Below are positions 7,678 through 15,640 of a stretch of 20,396 nucleotides of DNA, one piece after another; the stretch's first letter is position 1; the number at the start of each line of letters is the position of its first letter. Source of the DNA: DATKZS01 sp035527835 [NCBI: bacterium]. GTDB taxonomy: Bacteria > RBG-13-61-14. The notes below the pieces were generated by a model. It saw only the letters and a program-made list of their open reading frames with translations, did not search any database and was not told the origin of the DNA. A program made the translations under genes and the position numbers. The stretch is from positions 1 to 20,396 of the forward strand of contig DATKZS010000087.1 in NCBI GenBank assembly GCA_035527835.1, read 5' to 3'.

Positions 7678-7689
7678 GGTAGGGCCAAA

Positions 7690-10350
7690 ATGACGCCGGT
7701 AGTAGCACAGGCCAGGAAACAGGTTGAGATGTGGATCGGCATCCTGACGGTGGGCGGGATCGTGGTGTTGAGCTTTTACTCGGCGGTGCTGATCCCGACG
7801 ATCACGCTGGGGCTGGTCGTGACCGCGGTGGGCTGGGCCATGCCGCCGACGCTCTCGATGATCGCGGTGCACCGGGTGCTGATGAACCGGCGTTGGCGGA
7901 AGGCGGAGGCTTTCCTTTCCGGGGAGGGCGGGGAGCCGGTGAGCGCGGAGGACGCGCTTGAGGCCATGCTGGATTTTCCGTCGCTGATGCCGCTGTTCGG
8001 TCTGCTGGCCTGGGTGGCGGGCGGCCTGGGCGCGGTGTTCGGGTCGTATTGGGGGACGGCCTGGAAGCTCAAGGCTTCCGACGCGGTGACGCTTTACATC
8101 GGGATCGTTTCCGGGGCGTTCCTGATCACGATTTTCCAGTTTTACATGTGGCGCCACATCATTGATCCGGTAGTGGGCCTGATCATCCACCGGGCGCCGG
8201 AGGTCCTGGACAAGAAGCTCGCGGCGCGGCGGACCCCTCTCAACAAGTCGCTCTTGCTGACCCTGATCCCGCTGATCTGCCTGGCGCTTTTCATGGCGGA
8301 GATGGCGGGCTACAAGCAGGCGGCGAACGTGCTGCAGAACTGGGTGGGCGAGAGCAACATGGACCATGTGGAGGATTATTCGGACAGCATCCTGTGGACC
8401 AGCATCTCCGACCCGGGCTATCGCGGCGACCTGTTGGCGCGTCTTCGCGAGTACGAGAAGCAGTCGAAGAACAATGTTTACCTGATCGAGCTCAGGAAGG
8501 ACGGCTATTTTGAGTACGTACGGGATGAAAAGTTTCTCGACCTCTTTCCCAAAGTGGTGATGTCGGAAATAGAAAATCGGCTGGAAGCTGCCCGGGACAA
8601 AAAGAACATTTCGTATCAGTTCAACCCGTTCGGCCCGGAGATTAACGTGGTGAAAAAGATCAACGTGGGCGCGGGGGAGAGTGCGGCGACCTATTTCCTG
8701 GTGTTCGGCTATCCATGGGAGCACTTCCGTCCCAAGCTCAACTATTTCATATTCATCTCGATGGCGCTGATGGGGATAGTGGTTCTGATCAGCGTGGGGG
8801 TGGTGTGGGTGATCTCTCGCGACATCTCGGAGCCGGTGGCTCGGCTGGTCGAGTTCACGGAGCAGGTGGGTGAGGGCAAGATCCACCGGGACGTTTTCTT
8901 CCACGCCAACGACGAGGTCGGGGACCTGGCGCTGTCGCTGCGGGGGATGAGCGGGCGGCTGGGGGAGGTCTTGAACCGGATCCAGGCGGCGGCTTCGAGC
9001 CTTGACCTGGCGACGAGCTCGATCCGCCAGGCGGTGGACTCGGTGAAGGACAGCTCGCGGCTGCAGGAGCAGTCGGTGGAGGACGTTTCGGGCGCGATGT
9101 CGGACATGGACACGAACATCCAGAGCATCGCGGACAACGTTGAGGTATTGTCGGCGTCGGCCGAGGAGAGCAGCTCTTCGATTTTCGAGATGGGCGCGGC
9201 GATCAAGAAGATCAACGAGAGCGTTGACATCCTGAACCAGTCCATTTCCAATGTTTCGAGCTCGATCAACGAGATGACGGCGGCGCTGGACCAGGTGGCG
9301 GAGAACGTGGGGAACCTGTCGGCGCTGTCGGAGGAGACGGCGTCGAGCATGGGCGAGATGGACGCCTCGATCCGGGAGATCGAGCAGAACGCGAAGGACA
9401 CGGCGAACTGGAGCGAGTCGGTGATCAAGGACGCGGAGGAAGGGGTTGACGCGGTCTCGCGCGTGAACACCGGGATGCAGTCCATTTCCGAGGTGGTGCA
9501 CGCGGCGCAGACGGTGATCGAGCGGCTGGGGCAGAGGGTGCTGGAGATCGGCAAGATCGTACAGGTGATTGACGACGTGGCCAACCAGACGAACCTCCTG
9601 GCGCTGAACGCGGCGATCATCGCGGCGCAGGCGGGCGAGCACGGGCGCGGGTTCGCGGTGGTGGCGGACGAGATCAAGCAGCTCGCGGAGCGGACGTCGG
9701 GGAGCACGCGCGAGATCCACCAGTTGATCCGCGGGGTCCAGGAGGAGTCGCGGGAGGCGGTGGGCGCGGTGGAGCAGGGCGCGCGGGCGGTGGAGGACGG
9801 GGTGCGGGTCGTGGAGCAGGCCTCGGGGTCGCTGGCCAAGATCCGGGAGAGCACGCGTCTGGCTACGGAGCGGGTGCAGGAGATCGCGCAGACCACGGTG
9901 CAGCAGGCGGAGTCGAGCCGGCAGGTGTCCAAGGCCATTGACCAGGTGGCGGACATGATCAACCAGATTTCGGTGGCCACCCAGCAGCAAAGCAAGGGCG
10001 GGTCGTTGATCCTGAAGTCCACGGAGGAGATGAAGTCGGCGTCGTTGCAGGTGAAGCGCAACGCGGAGGAGCAGTTGCAGGGATCGCGGCTGATCACCAA
10101 GTCCATCGAAAACATCACCGACATGCTCTACTCGATCAACCAGGCCCAGCAGGAGCAGAAGAAGGGCAGCTCGCAGGTGGTGCAGCTCATGGACCGGATC
10201 AAGGTGGCCAGCCAGCAGGGCGGCGAGAGCGGCCGCCGCCTGGCCGACGTGGTCAACGCGCTCACCCAGGAGGCGGACACGCTCAAGGAAGAGATCAAGC
10301 GCTTCCAGCTCCTGTCCCCCGAGAACAATGGACCAGACCAAAATAGTTGA
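7690..10350 (+). CDS. Methyl-accepting chemotaxis protein with six predicted TM helices
   Basis: This is an 886-residue chemoreceptor. The N-terminal third holds five hydrophobic helices (about 15-36, 38-58, 99-122, 134-155 and 187-207), then an extracytoplasmic segment of about 145 residues that I cannot assign to a Cache or 4HB family, and a sixth helix (about 354-377). A HAMP domain follows (about 375-432, with DEVGDLA). A long coiled coil ends in the MCP signalling hairpin at about 622-677 ([16 protein letters not shown], then [14 protein letters not shown]). The hairpin has [11 protein letters not shown] where enteric receptors have NAAIEAARAGE, a variant I recall from deltaproteobacterial-type receptors. 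There is no C-terminal CheR-docking pentapeptide. It should signal through CheA/CheW, but none are in this window. GAGGT overlapping the previous stop is the ribosome site. Confidence 0.93.
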   Translation: MTPVVAQARKQVEMWIGILTVGGIVVLSFYSAVLIPTITLGLVVTAVGWAMPPTLSMIAVHRVLMNRRWRKAEAFLSGEGGEPVSAEDALEAMLDFPSLMPLFGLLAWVAGGLGAVFGSYWGTAWKLKASDAVTLYIGIVSGAFLITIFQFYMWRHIIDPVVGLIIHRAPEVLDKKLAARRTPLNKSLLLTLIPLICLALFMAEMAGYKQAANVLQNWVGESNMDHVEDYSDSILWTSISDPGYRGDLLARLREYEKQSKNNVYLIELRKDGYFEYVRDEKFLDLFPKVVMSEIENRLEAARDKKNISYQFNPFGPEINVVKKINVGAGESAATYFLVFGYPWEHFRPKLNYFIFISMALMGIVVLISVGVVWVISRDISEPVARLVEFTEQVGEGKIHRDVFFHANDEVGDLALSLRGMSGRLGEVLNRIQAAASSLDLATSSIRQAVDSVKDSSRLQEQSVEDVSGAMSDMDTNIQSIADNVEVLSASAEESSSSIFEMGAAIKKINESVDILNQSISNVSSSINEMTAALDQVAENVGNLSALSEETASSMGEMDASIREIEQNAKDTANWSESVIKDAEEGVDAVSRVNTGMQSISEVVHAAQTVIERLGQRVLEIGKIVQVIDDVANQTNLLALNAAIIAAQAGEHGRGFAVVADEIKQLAERTSGSTREIHQLIRGVQEESREAVGAVEQGARAVEDGVRVVEQASGSLAKIRESTRLATERVQEIAQTTVQQAESSRQVSKAIDQVADMINQISVATQQQSKGGSLILKSTEEMKSASLQVKRNAEEQLQGSRLITKSIENITDMLYSINQAQQEQKKGSSQVVQLMDRIKVASQQGGESGRRLADVVNALTQEADTLKEEIKRFQLLSPENNGPDQNS

Positions 10351-10612
10351 CGAGCTCATCGCCGCGGCCGAGAGCGCCGGCATCACCATCCGGGAGGCCG
10401 CGCTCAACAGCGGCGACGTGAAAGTCCGCAGCGGGCTCTGCACCCTGCGCGGCGAGCCCATCCTCTTCCTCGACCCCGGACTCACCTTGCTCGAACGGGC
10501 CATGCTTATCTCGTCCGCCCTGCGCGGCCGGGACCTCGACAACGTCTACCTCTCGCCCGCGGCCCGCGCCCTGATCGAAGGCCGCGAGCCCGCGGAAATA
10601 ATCCCTGAATGA
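10328..10612 (+). CDS. Small hypothetical protein overlapping the chemoreceptor gene
   Basis: This is a 94-residue protein of unknown function whose start overlaps the chemoreceptor's last 23 nt and whose stop overlaps the next gene's start (ATGA at 10609-10612). The sequence has an N-terminal helix ([12 protein letters not shown]), a short beta region ([19 protein letters not shown]) and a helical C-terminus. It has no membrane segment and no cysteine pair. Its codons favour C at the third position (GCC, CTC, CGC), unlike the G-ending bulk of the chemoreceptor. The double overlap supports translational coupling and a real gene. Confidence 0.75.
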   Translation: MDQTKIVDELIAAAESAGITIREAALNSGDVKVRSGLCTLRGEPILFLDPGLTLLERAMLISSALRGRDLDNVYLSPAARALIEGREPAEIIPE

Positions 10613-11625
10613 TCGGCGGTCCCATGAAGAAAAAATCCCATGGTCCGGCGTGGCTCGGCGCGCTGGACGGATTCAAAAAGGCCCGGGTGCTGGTGGTCGG
10701 CGACATCATGCACGACGTTTTCATCTGGGGCAAGGTGCGGCGGATCTCGCCGGAGGCCCCGGTGCCGGTGGTGGAGGCCTCGCGCGAGACCACGCTTCTG
10801 GGCGGGTCGGCGAACGTGGTGAACAACATCGTGGCGCTGGGCGCCAAGGCCGCGCTGGCGGGGGTGATCGGCACGGACCACGCCGGCGACGCGGTGGAGA
10901 AGGCGCTCGACTTGATCCGGGTTGACCGGAGCTGCGTGCGGCGGGGCACGCGGCGGCCGACGGCGGTGAAGACCCGGATCATCGCGCACAACCAGCAGGT
11001 GGTGCGGGTGGACCGGGAAGACAAGAGGCCATTGAAGCCCGAGACCACCGAGGCCATGTGGCTCGGGATCGAGCGCGTCATGCGAAGGATGGACGCGGTG
11101 ATCGTGTCGGACTACGCCAAGGGCGTGGTCAGCGCCGAGCTCATGGACCGGCTCCGCGCGCTGTGCATAAAAAAGGGCAAGGTCCTGGCCATTGACCCCA
11201 AGCCCGAGCACAAGGACTGGTACCACGGCGCCGACGTGATCACGCCCAACAACAAGGAAGCATCCGAAATGGCCGGCTTCGAGATCGAGACCGACGCCGA
11301 CCTCGACCGCGCCGGACAACTGCTCTTAGCCGAGCTCGAATGCCGGGCGCTCCTCATCACCCGCGGCGAAAAGGGCATGAGCCTGTTCCGGCCGGCAAAA
11401 CGACCCGTCCACGTGCCCGCCCGCGCCCGCGAGGTCTACGACGTCACCGGCGCCGGCGACACCGTCGTCGCCACCCTCGCCGTCGCCCTCGCCGCCGGCC
11501 TCTCCATCACCGACGCCGTCGAGGCCGCCAACCTCGCGGCCTCCATCGTCGTCGCCAAGCTCGGGACCTCGGTGGCAACGGTGGAAGAGATCAGGGGCCT
11601 GGCCAACAACCGCAGGCACAAATAG
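10609..11625 (+). CDS. rfaE1: D-glycero-beta-D-manno-heptose-7-phosphate kinase (RfaE1 / HldE kinase domain)
   Basis: This is a 338-residue PfkB/ribokinase-fold sugar kinase. VGDIMHDVFIWG followed by RISPEAPVPVV is characteristic of RfaE1/HldE domain I, which makes heptose-1,7-bisphosphate for ADP-heptose and the LPS inner core. Other family features are GGSAN near the N-terminus, SDYAKGV, DPK, TPN and the ATP/catalytic motif DVTGAGDT with GAGD at 281-284. There is no C-terminal nucleotidyltransferase (RfaE2) domain, so the adenylyl step must be encoded elsewhere. The start overlaps the previous stop by four bases; an alternative ATG at 10624 would remove five residues. It implies a lipopolysaccharide-bearing outer membrane. 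Confidence 0.9.
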   Translation: MIGGPMKKKSHGPAWLGALDGFKKARVLVVGDIMHDVFIWGKVRRISPEAPVPVVEASRETTLLGGSANVVNNIVALGAKAALAGVIGTDHAGDAVEKALDLIRVDRSCVRRGTRRPTAVKTRIIAHNQQVVRVDREDKRPLKPETTEAMWLGIERVMRRMDAVIVSDYAKGVVSAELMDRLRALCIKKGKVLAIDPKPEHKDWYHGADVITPNNKEASEMAGFEIETDADLDRAGQLLLAELECRALLITRGEKGMSLFRPAKRPVHVPARAREVYDVTGAGDTVVATLAVALAAGLSITDAVEAANLAASIVVAKLGTSVATVEEIRGLANNRRHK

Positions 11626-11647
11626 GCGGGCCAAAAAAGCGAAGACA

Positions 11648-12028
11648 ATGAACAGGGAAGACGCATTGCAGTTCTGCTCGCGCTGGCTGGGGGCGTGGAC
11701 CGGGAACCGGCCGGAGGAGCTGATCGGGTTTTACGCGGAGGACGCGTTTTACCTTGACCCGGCGCGGCCGGAGGGGATAAAGGGCCGGGAGCGGATGCTG
11801 GCGTATTTCAAGAAACTGCTGGCGGCGAACCCGGAGTGGCGCTGGCGCGCGCTCGAGGTCTTTCCCGCCGACAAGGGCTTCACGCTCAAATGGGAGGCCC
11901 AGGTGCCGGTCAAGGGCCGTGAGCTCGCCCTCCGCGGCCTCGACATCGTGGAGATCAAGGACGGCAAGATCACGCGCAACGAGGTGTATTTCGATAGGTC
12001 GGAGTGGATCAAGCTGCTGAAGGACTGA
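11648..12028 (+). CDS. SnoaL/NTF2-like family protein
   Basis: This 126-residue single-domain protein has the NTF2-like cone-fold pattern: an N-terminal helix (about 3-17), the FYAEDAFYLDPAR segment (28-40), a G-x-x-x-M helix, then beta strands ending in GLDIVEIKDGKITRNEVYFD. This resembles SnoaL-like polyketide cyclases and ketosteroid-isomerase-like proteins, where the fold forms a small-molecule pocket. The reaction or ligand cannot be inferred, and many members have no known activity. It lies 22 nt after the heptose kinase and 31 nt before the Fe-S protein on the same strand, so it is probably in the same operon. The ribosome site is weak. Confidence 0.8.
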   Translation: MNREDALQFCSRWLGAWTGNRPEELIGFYAEDAFYLDPARPEGIKGRERMLAYFKKLLAANPEWRWRALEVFPADKGFTLKWEAQVPVKGRELALRGLDIVEIKDGKITRNEVYFDRSEWIKLLKD

Positions 12029-12059
12029 CCCACGACCCAGCCTCGCGGCGGATGGAATC

Positions 12060-12758
12060 ATGTCGAATCAATTCTGGCAATCACTCAAGCAATGGATCGT
12101 TGACCAGGCCCCGGTGCAGATCGCCGCGGGTGAGGTGCGGGAGATCAGGGGCGAGTTTGAGCTGGCCAAGGAGATGGACCTGGCGGGGATTGATTACGCG
12201 ATCAGCCTGGCGTGTCCGCTGCCGAGAGCGGCTCTCACCGGGATCGCGGACGGGCCGACGCTGCTTTACAAGCACGTTTACACGCAGGTGAATTATTTGC
12301 TGGACCGGACGGCGATGGGGATCGCGCTGCGGCTCATGGAGGCGGGGCATCGGGCGGTGCCGGTGGCGGCGAGCCAGTTGATTGACTGGCGGATGCTCAA
12401 GGCGCACGTGTCGCACCGTCACGTTGCGGTGCACCTGGGCCAGGGCTGGTTCGGGCGGAACAATCTCTTGGTGACCTCGTGGCGGGGCGCGCAGGTGAGG
12501 CTGGTGACGGTGCTCACGGACGCGGCGATTATCGAGCCGGGCCCGTGGGCTGGACGGCGGGGCGAGTCGGGGTGCGGGGAGTGCCGGCGGTGCGTTGCGG
12601 TCTGCCCGGCGGGCGCGATCCACGAGGACCATCGCGGGTTCGAGCTTAATAAATGCGCGGAGAAGACGCGCGAGTTCGAGAAGCTCCGCGGCATCGGCCA
12701 GCGCATCTGCGGCGTTTGCGTCAAGGCGTGCATCGGCCCCGGCAAGGCGCCGCGATGA
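12060..12758 (+). CDS. QueG-related (epoxyqueuosine reductase-like) 4Fe-4S protein
   Basis: This 232-residue protein resembles the QueG/reductive-dehalogenase-like family. A cobalamin-domain-like region (about 40-165) includes HLGQGWFGRNNLLVTS followed by LVTVLTDAAI, matching the 'GLGWIGKNxLL...LGTVLTD' block of QueG. Next is a first cluster motif, CGECRRCVAVCP (about 173-184), and a second cysteine set (CAEK, then CGVCVKACIGP, near 200-226). It is far shorter than canonical QueG (about 300-380 residues), lacks HEAT-like repeats, and its second motif is not the usual FGCDxCQxVCP. It may therefore belong to a paralogous redox family rather than tRNA queuosine synthesis. Its stop overlaps the next start by ATGA. 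Confidence 0.8.
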   Translation: MSNQFWQSLKQWIVDQAPVQIAAGEVREIRGEFELAKEMDLAGIDYAISLACPLPRAALTGIADGPTLLYKHVYTQVNYLLDRTAMGIALRLMEAGHRAVPVAASQLIDWRMLKAHVSHRHVAVHLGQGWFGRNNLLVTSWRGAQVRLVTVLTDAAIIEPGPWAGRRGESGCGECRRCVAVCPAGAIHEDHRGFELNKCAEKTREFEKLRGIGQRICGVCVKACIGPGKAPR

Positions 12759-13303
12759 GCAAGCCGCGCGAGCCGGAGCCGGCCAAGCTCTTTCTCTCCG
12801 CGATCTACCGGGATGCCGCGGCCGCGAACCGGCTGCTGGACCTCTTGGCCGAGCGGCTCGGGCCCATCGAGTACTCCACCCGCGAGCTGCCATTCGAGGC
12901 CACCGGCTACTACGGCGCGGAGATGGGCGGGCCGCTCTTCCGCCGCTTCTTCGTCTTCCGCGAGCTGGTGAATCAGGACCGGCTCGCGGAGATCAAGCTG
13001 TTCACCAACGCGCTGGAGCAGGGCGCGGCGGTTGAGGACAAGCGGGTGGTGAACCTCGACCCCGGGCTGCTCGCGATGAACAACCTGGTGCTGGCCACGG
13101 GCAAGGCCGTGGCGCACCGGCCGTACCTGGGGTCCGGGATTTACGCGGACCTCACGCTCATCTTCGAGTCGGGGTCGTTCCGCGGGCTGCCCTGGTCCTA
13201 CGGCGACTACGCCTCGCCGGAGATGATCGCGTTTTTAAATCGCATCCGGGAGGGGTATAAGCAGGACCTCCGGGAATGGCGTCAGGCCCGGGAAAGAGTA
13301 TAA
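12755..13303 (+). CDS. DUF4416 family protein
   Basis: This is a 182-residue protein with the recognisable DUF4416 pattern: KPREPEPAKLFLSAIY at the start, then a YYGAEMGGPLFRRFFVF segment, EIKLFTNALE, VVNLDPGLL, AHRPYLGSGIYADLTL and a C-terminal LPWSYGDY/FLNRIREGY. The biochemical function is unknown to me. I chose ATG 12755 because it overlaps the preceding stop as ATGA and starts exactly at the family's N-terminal motif; in-frame sequence upstream is only an alternate reading of the Fe-S gene. The four-base overlap implies coupled translation with the QueG-like protein, so the two probably act together. Confidence 0.88.
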   Translation: MSKPREPEPAKLFLSAIYRDAAAANRLLDLLAERLGPIEYSTRELPFEATGYYGAEMGGPLFRRFFVFRELVNQDRLAEIKLFTNALEQGAAVEDKRVVNLDPGLLAMNNLVLATGKAVAHRPYLGSGIYADLTLIFESGSFRGLPWSYGDYASPEMIAFLNRIREGYKQDLREWRQARERV

Positions 13304-13369
13304 TGATGCCGGCGCCACGGACTTGGCGCGCCGGTCCGGGAGACGGGCCGGGGCCGGAAATCGGATGTG

Positions 13370-13374
13370 AGGAG
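13370..13374 (+). promoter_or_regulatory. Shine-Dalgarno site supporting a TTG start of yicC
   Basis: AGGAG lies 8 nt before TTG 13383. The next in-frame ATG (13401) would leave only MTGFAR at the N-terminus and sits 26 nt from this site, so the TTG start is preferred. Confidence 0.6.
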
Positions 13375-13382
13375 AAGAGGGA

Positions 13383-14267
13383 TTGACCAGGATTTACAGC
13401 ATGACCGGCTTTGCCCGGGCGGAGGGCGAGGCGGGAGGGGCGCGGGTGACGGTGGAGGCGAAGTCCATCAACCACCGTTATTTGGAGCTGAAGATTTATT
13501 TGCCGCGGGAGTTGTCGGCGTGGGAGCAGAAGGTGACGGAGCTTTGCCGGTCGTTGTTCCAGCGGGGCCGGGTGGAGGTTCGGGCGAACGTGGAGGCGGG
13601 TCAGCGTCCGGTGGAGGTGAAGTGGAACCGTCCGCTGGCGGAGGGGATGGCGCGGGCGTTCGAGGAGATGAAGGACGCGCTGGACCTGAAGGGCCGTCCG
13701 GATCTTTCGTTGCTGGCTTTGCAGCGTGATGTTATATTGATCGGCGATTCGGGTCCGTGGGCGGACGAGGCGTGGCCGGAGCTCAAGCGGGTGTTCGAGG
13801 AGTGCTTTGAGCGTCTGCTCGCGATGCGGGCCCAGGAGGGCTCGGCGCTGGCGGACGACATCCTGGGCCGGATCAAGGCCATCGAGGAGCGGCTGGACAC
13901 GCTGGCGGACAAGGCGCCGGCGTTGGTGTCGGGTTACCGCGACAAGCTGGAGAAGCGGCTCAAGGAGCTTCTTTCCGGGCAGACGCCGGTGAACGAGGAG
14001 CGGTTGGCTCAGGAGCTCGCGCTGTTCGCGGACCGGTCGGACATCACGGAGGAGCTGGTTCGGGCCAAAAGCCATCTCGCTCAGTTCCGGACGGTGCTGG
14101 GCGATGACGCGGCCAAGGGCCGCAAGCTGGATTTCCTGATCCAGGAGATTTTCCGCGAGATCAACACCACGTCGAACAAGGTGCAGGACGCGGGGCTGTC
14201 CGGCCTGGCGGTGGAGATCAAGACGGAGCTGGAGAAGATCCGGGAGCAGGTTCAGAACCTGGAGTGA
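13383..14267 (+). CDS. yicC: YicC/YloC family endoribonuclease
   Basis: This is a 294-residue protein, the usual family length. It has the N-terminal SMTGFARAEG signature, the EAKSINHRYLELKIYLP block, and the C-terminal DUF1732 region with GRKLDFLIQEIFREINTTSN (about 241-260) and VEIKTELEKIREQVQNL at the end. YicC-type proteins are cytosolic endoribonucleases; the E. coli member acts on sRNA and mRNA. The family often lies directly upstream of gmk and rpoZ, as here. Translation appears to begin at TTG. The gene is followed by a heptad hairpin (14271-14338) in the 97-nt gap before gmk. Confidence 0.93.
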   Translation: MTRIYSMTGFARAEGEAGGARVTVEAKSINHRYLELKIYLPRELSAWEQKVTELCRSLFQRGRVEVRANVEAGQRPVEVKWNRPLAEGMARAFEEMKDALDLKGRPDLSLLALQRDVILIGDSGPWADEAWPELKRVFEECFERLLAMRAQEGSALADDILGRIKAIEERLDTLADKAPALVSGYRDKLEKRLKELLSGQTPVNEERLAQELALFADRSDITEELVRAKSHLAQFRTVLGDDAAKGRKLDFLIQEIFREINTTSNKVQDAGLSGLAVEIKTELEKIREQVQNLE

Positions 14268-14270
14268 TGA

Positions 14271-14338
14271 GGGGCTTGGGGCGTGAGGCTTGGGGAAGGC
14301 CACTCTCAAGCCTCAAGCCCCAAGCCTCAAGCCCAAGC
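14271..14338. repeat. Heptad-based hairpin between yicC and gmk
   Basis: The left arm (14271-14295) reads as reverse-strand heptads TTGGGGC and GTGAGGC; the right arm (14305-14338) has forward heptads GCCTCAA and GCCCCAA. The arms pair over roughly 17 bp with one mismatch. The units are those of the 5516-5650 array. No T-tract follows, so it may modulate transcript processing rather than terminate. Confidence 0.8.
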
Positions 14339-14367
14339 GTTGAGAATCGAAGCAGGATGTTGACTTG

Positions 14368-15009
14368 ATGAAGACCCAACCGGGACTCTTATTCGTGGTG
14401 GCCGCTCCTTCGGGGGCGGGCAAGACGTCCTTGTGCAAGGCGCTGCTGGAGCGGATGAGGAAGGACGGAGAGAGGGAGCTGCACTGGTCGGTGTCGTACA
14501 CCACGCGGCAGCGGCGGCGCGGCGAGCGGCATGGCCGGGATTACTTTTTCGTGGACGATGCCGCGTTCGACCGGATGATCGCGGCGGACGAGTTCGCGGA
14601 ATGGGCGCATGTCCACGGCCGGCGCTACGGGACCTCGAAGGCGTACCTGGAGAAGTCGGCGGCCGCGGGCCGGGACCTCCTGGTGGAGATAGACACGCAG
14701 GGGGCGCGGCAGCTCAAGAGGAAGTATAAGAACGCGTGTTTTATTTTCGTCCTGCCGCCCTCGTGGCCGGTGCTGGAGCGGCGTCTCACGGGTCGGGGGA
14801 CGGAAGGGGCGGAGGAGATCAAGCTGCGTCTTAAGCGGGCGCACCAGGAGATACTTGAATGGCGGCGATTTAATTATATAATACTAAATGACGATTTTAA
14901 CAAAGCGGTGGATCGCCTGGCCGCGGTGGTGGCCGCCAAACGGCTGGAACAGGCCGCGATGGAGCCGGTCGCGACAAAGGTGATGCGTGGCTCCAAGCAT
15001 CCGGGGTAA
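14368..15009 (+). CDS. gmk: Guanylate kinase
   Basis: This 213-residue enzyme converts GMP + ATP to GDP + ADP in the cytosol. The P-loop APSGAGKTSL lies near the N-terminus (about 14-23). The GMP-binding region includes SVSYTTRQRRRGERHGRDYFFV, with the conserved S-x-T-T-R followed by P/Q-R-x-GE, then FAEWAHVHGRRYGTSK and the DLLVEIDTQGARQLK block. The lid has RLTGRGTE and the C-terminus FNYIILNDDFNKA. The length fits the family. ATG 14368 is preferred over an adjacent TTG at 14365; the ribosome site AGGA is at 14354-14357. It supplies GDP/GTP, the substrate pool for the (p)ppGpp synthetase two genes downstream. Confidence 0.96.
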   Translation: MKTQPGLLFVVAAPSGAGKTSLCKALLERMRKDGERELHWSVSYTTRQRRRGERHGRDYFFVDDAAFDRMIAADEFAEWAHVHGRRYGTSKAYLEKSAAAGRDLLVEIDTQGARQLKRKYKNACFIFVLPPSWPVLERRLTGRGTEGAEEIKLRLKRAHQEILEWRRFNYIILNDDFNKAVDRLAAVVAAKRLEQAAMEPVATKVMRGSKHPG

Positions 15010-15069
15010 GCATGGAACCGATGAACACAGCGCGGCCTTTGGCCGCAACCAATCAATAGAATGAAAAAG

Positions 15070-15155
15070 ATAACCACAGATGAACACGGATGAACACAGA
15101 TTTTTTTACAACATCATCTATTAATCCGTGTTGATCCGTGTTCATCTGTGGTTAT
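15070..15155. repeat. Long hairpin repeat between gmk and rpoZ
   Basis: Positions 15070-15102 and 15123-15155 are complementary at 31 of 33 positions around a 20-nt AT-rich loop. Each arm contains 10-bp-period units of the type GATGAACACG. A partial extra unit (GATGAACACAG) occurs at 15020-15030. Similar CACAGATGAACACGG-type repeats occur in many environmental genomes, by general recollection. A T-run (15101-15107) follows the left arm. Confidence 0.85.
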
Positions 15156-15237
15156 TGAAAAATGGCATAAGATTTTTACCGGAGCGTAAGGAAAACTTAG
15201 CAGCTCGAATTTTAATGTAAGGTGAAGAGGTGAGAGC

Positions 15238-15495
15238 ATGGCGCGGATAACGGTGGAGGATTGCTTGAAGAACGTGGATAACCGTTTTGGCCTGGTGATG
15301 CTGGGGGTGAAGCGGGCGAAGCAGCTTCTCGCGGGCGCGGACCGGATGGTGAAGTGCGACAACAAGGACATCATCTGCGGCCTTCGTGAGATCGCGGGAG
15401 GCGCGGTGAAGCCGGTGGTTCCGAAGAACGCGGTGGAGCCGGGCAAGCCGGCCAAGCTGGTTCCGATTACGCTGAAGGACCCGGACGACATCTGA
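15238..15495 (+). CDS. rpoZ: DNA-directed RNA polymerase subunit omega
   Basis: This 85-residue protein matches omega: [20 protein letters not shown] at the N-terminus, followed by the conserved RAKQLLAG segment and an [19 protein letters not shown] region where other omegas have NDKxTVxALREIAxG. Omega promotes folding and assembly of beta' in RNA polymerase and, in proteobacteria, forms part of a ppGpp site. The C-terminal tail (about 60-85) is proline/lysine-rich and acidic at its end. The ribosome site GAGGTG is placed well before ATG 15238. It lies between gmk and rel, the conserved bacterial order, and a terminator follows directly. Confidence 0.94.
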   Translation: MARITVEDCLKNVDNRFGLVMLGVKRAKQLLAGADRMVKCDNKDIICGLREIAGGAVKPVVPKNAVEPGKPAKLVPITLKDPDDI

Positions 15496-15523
15496 TCCAG
15501 CCGCGGAAGCTTACATTCATCAC

Positions 15524-15568
15524 GCCCGCCGGGCCGTGCCCGCGCCAGCCGACCGGCGGGCCATTTTT
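15524..15568 (+). terminator. Intrinsic terminator after rpoZ
   Basis: GCCCGCCGG (15524-15532) pairs perfectly with CCGGCGGGC (15553-15561) around a 20-nt loop, and is followed by CATTTTTAT with five consecutive T residues (15564-15568). It lies 29 nt after the rpoZ stop and should end the yicC-gmk-rpoZ transcript before rel. Confidence 0.8.
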
Positions 15569-15627
15569 ATGCGCGCGGGGAAACGTACGGCCCTTTAATT
15601 CCCTTCCGGACTTTTCGGCCTTTTCTT

Positions 15628-15634
15628 GGGAGGA
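15628..15634 (+). promoter_or_regulatory. Shine-Dalgarno site fixing a GTG start for rel
   Basis: GGGAGGA lies 6 nt before GTG 15641. The in-frame TTG at 15626 would place this site inside the gene, so GTG 15641 is chosen. Confidence 0.75.
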
Positions 15635-15640
15635 TGCCCG

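Noticed and set aside
7237-10542. 1101-codon open frame on the minus strand across the chemoreceptor gene
   Set aside because: It is antisense to a gene with clear HAMP and MCP motifs. Its translation is Arg/His/Leu-rich low complexity with no domain, as expected for an antisense frame in GC-rich DNA.
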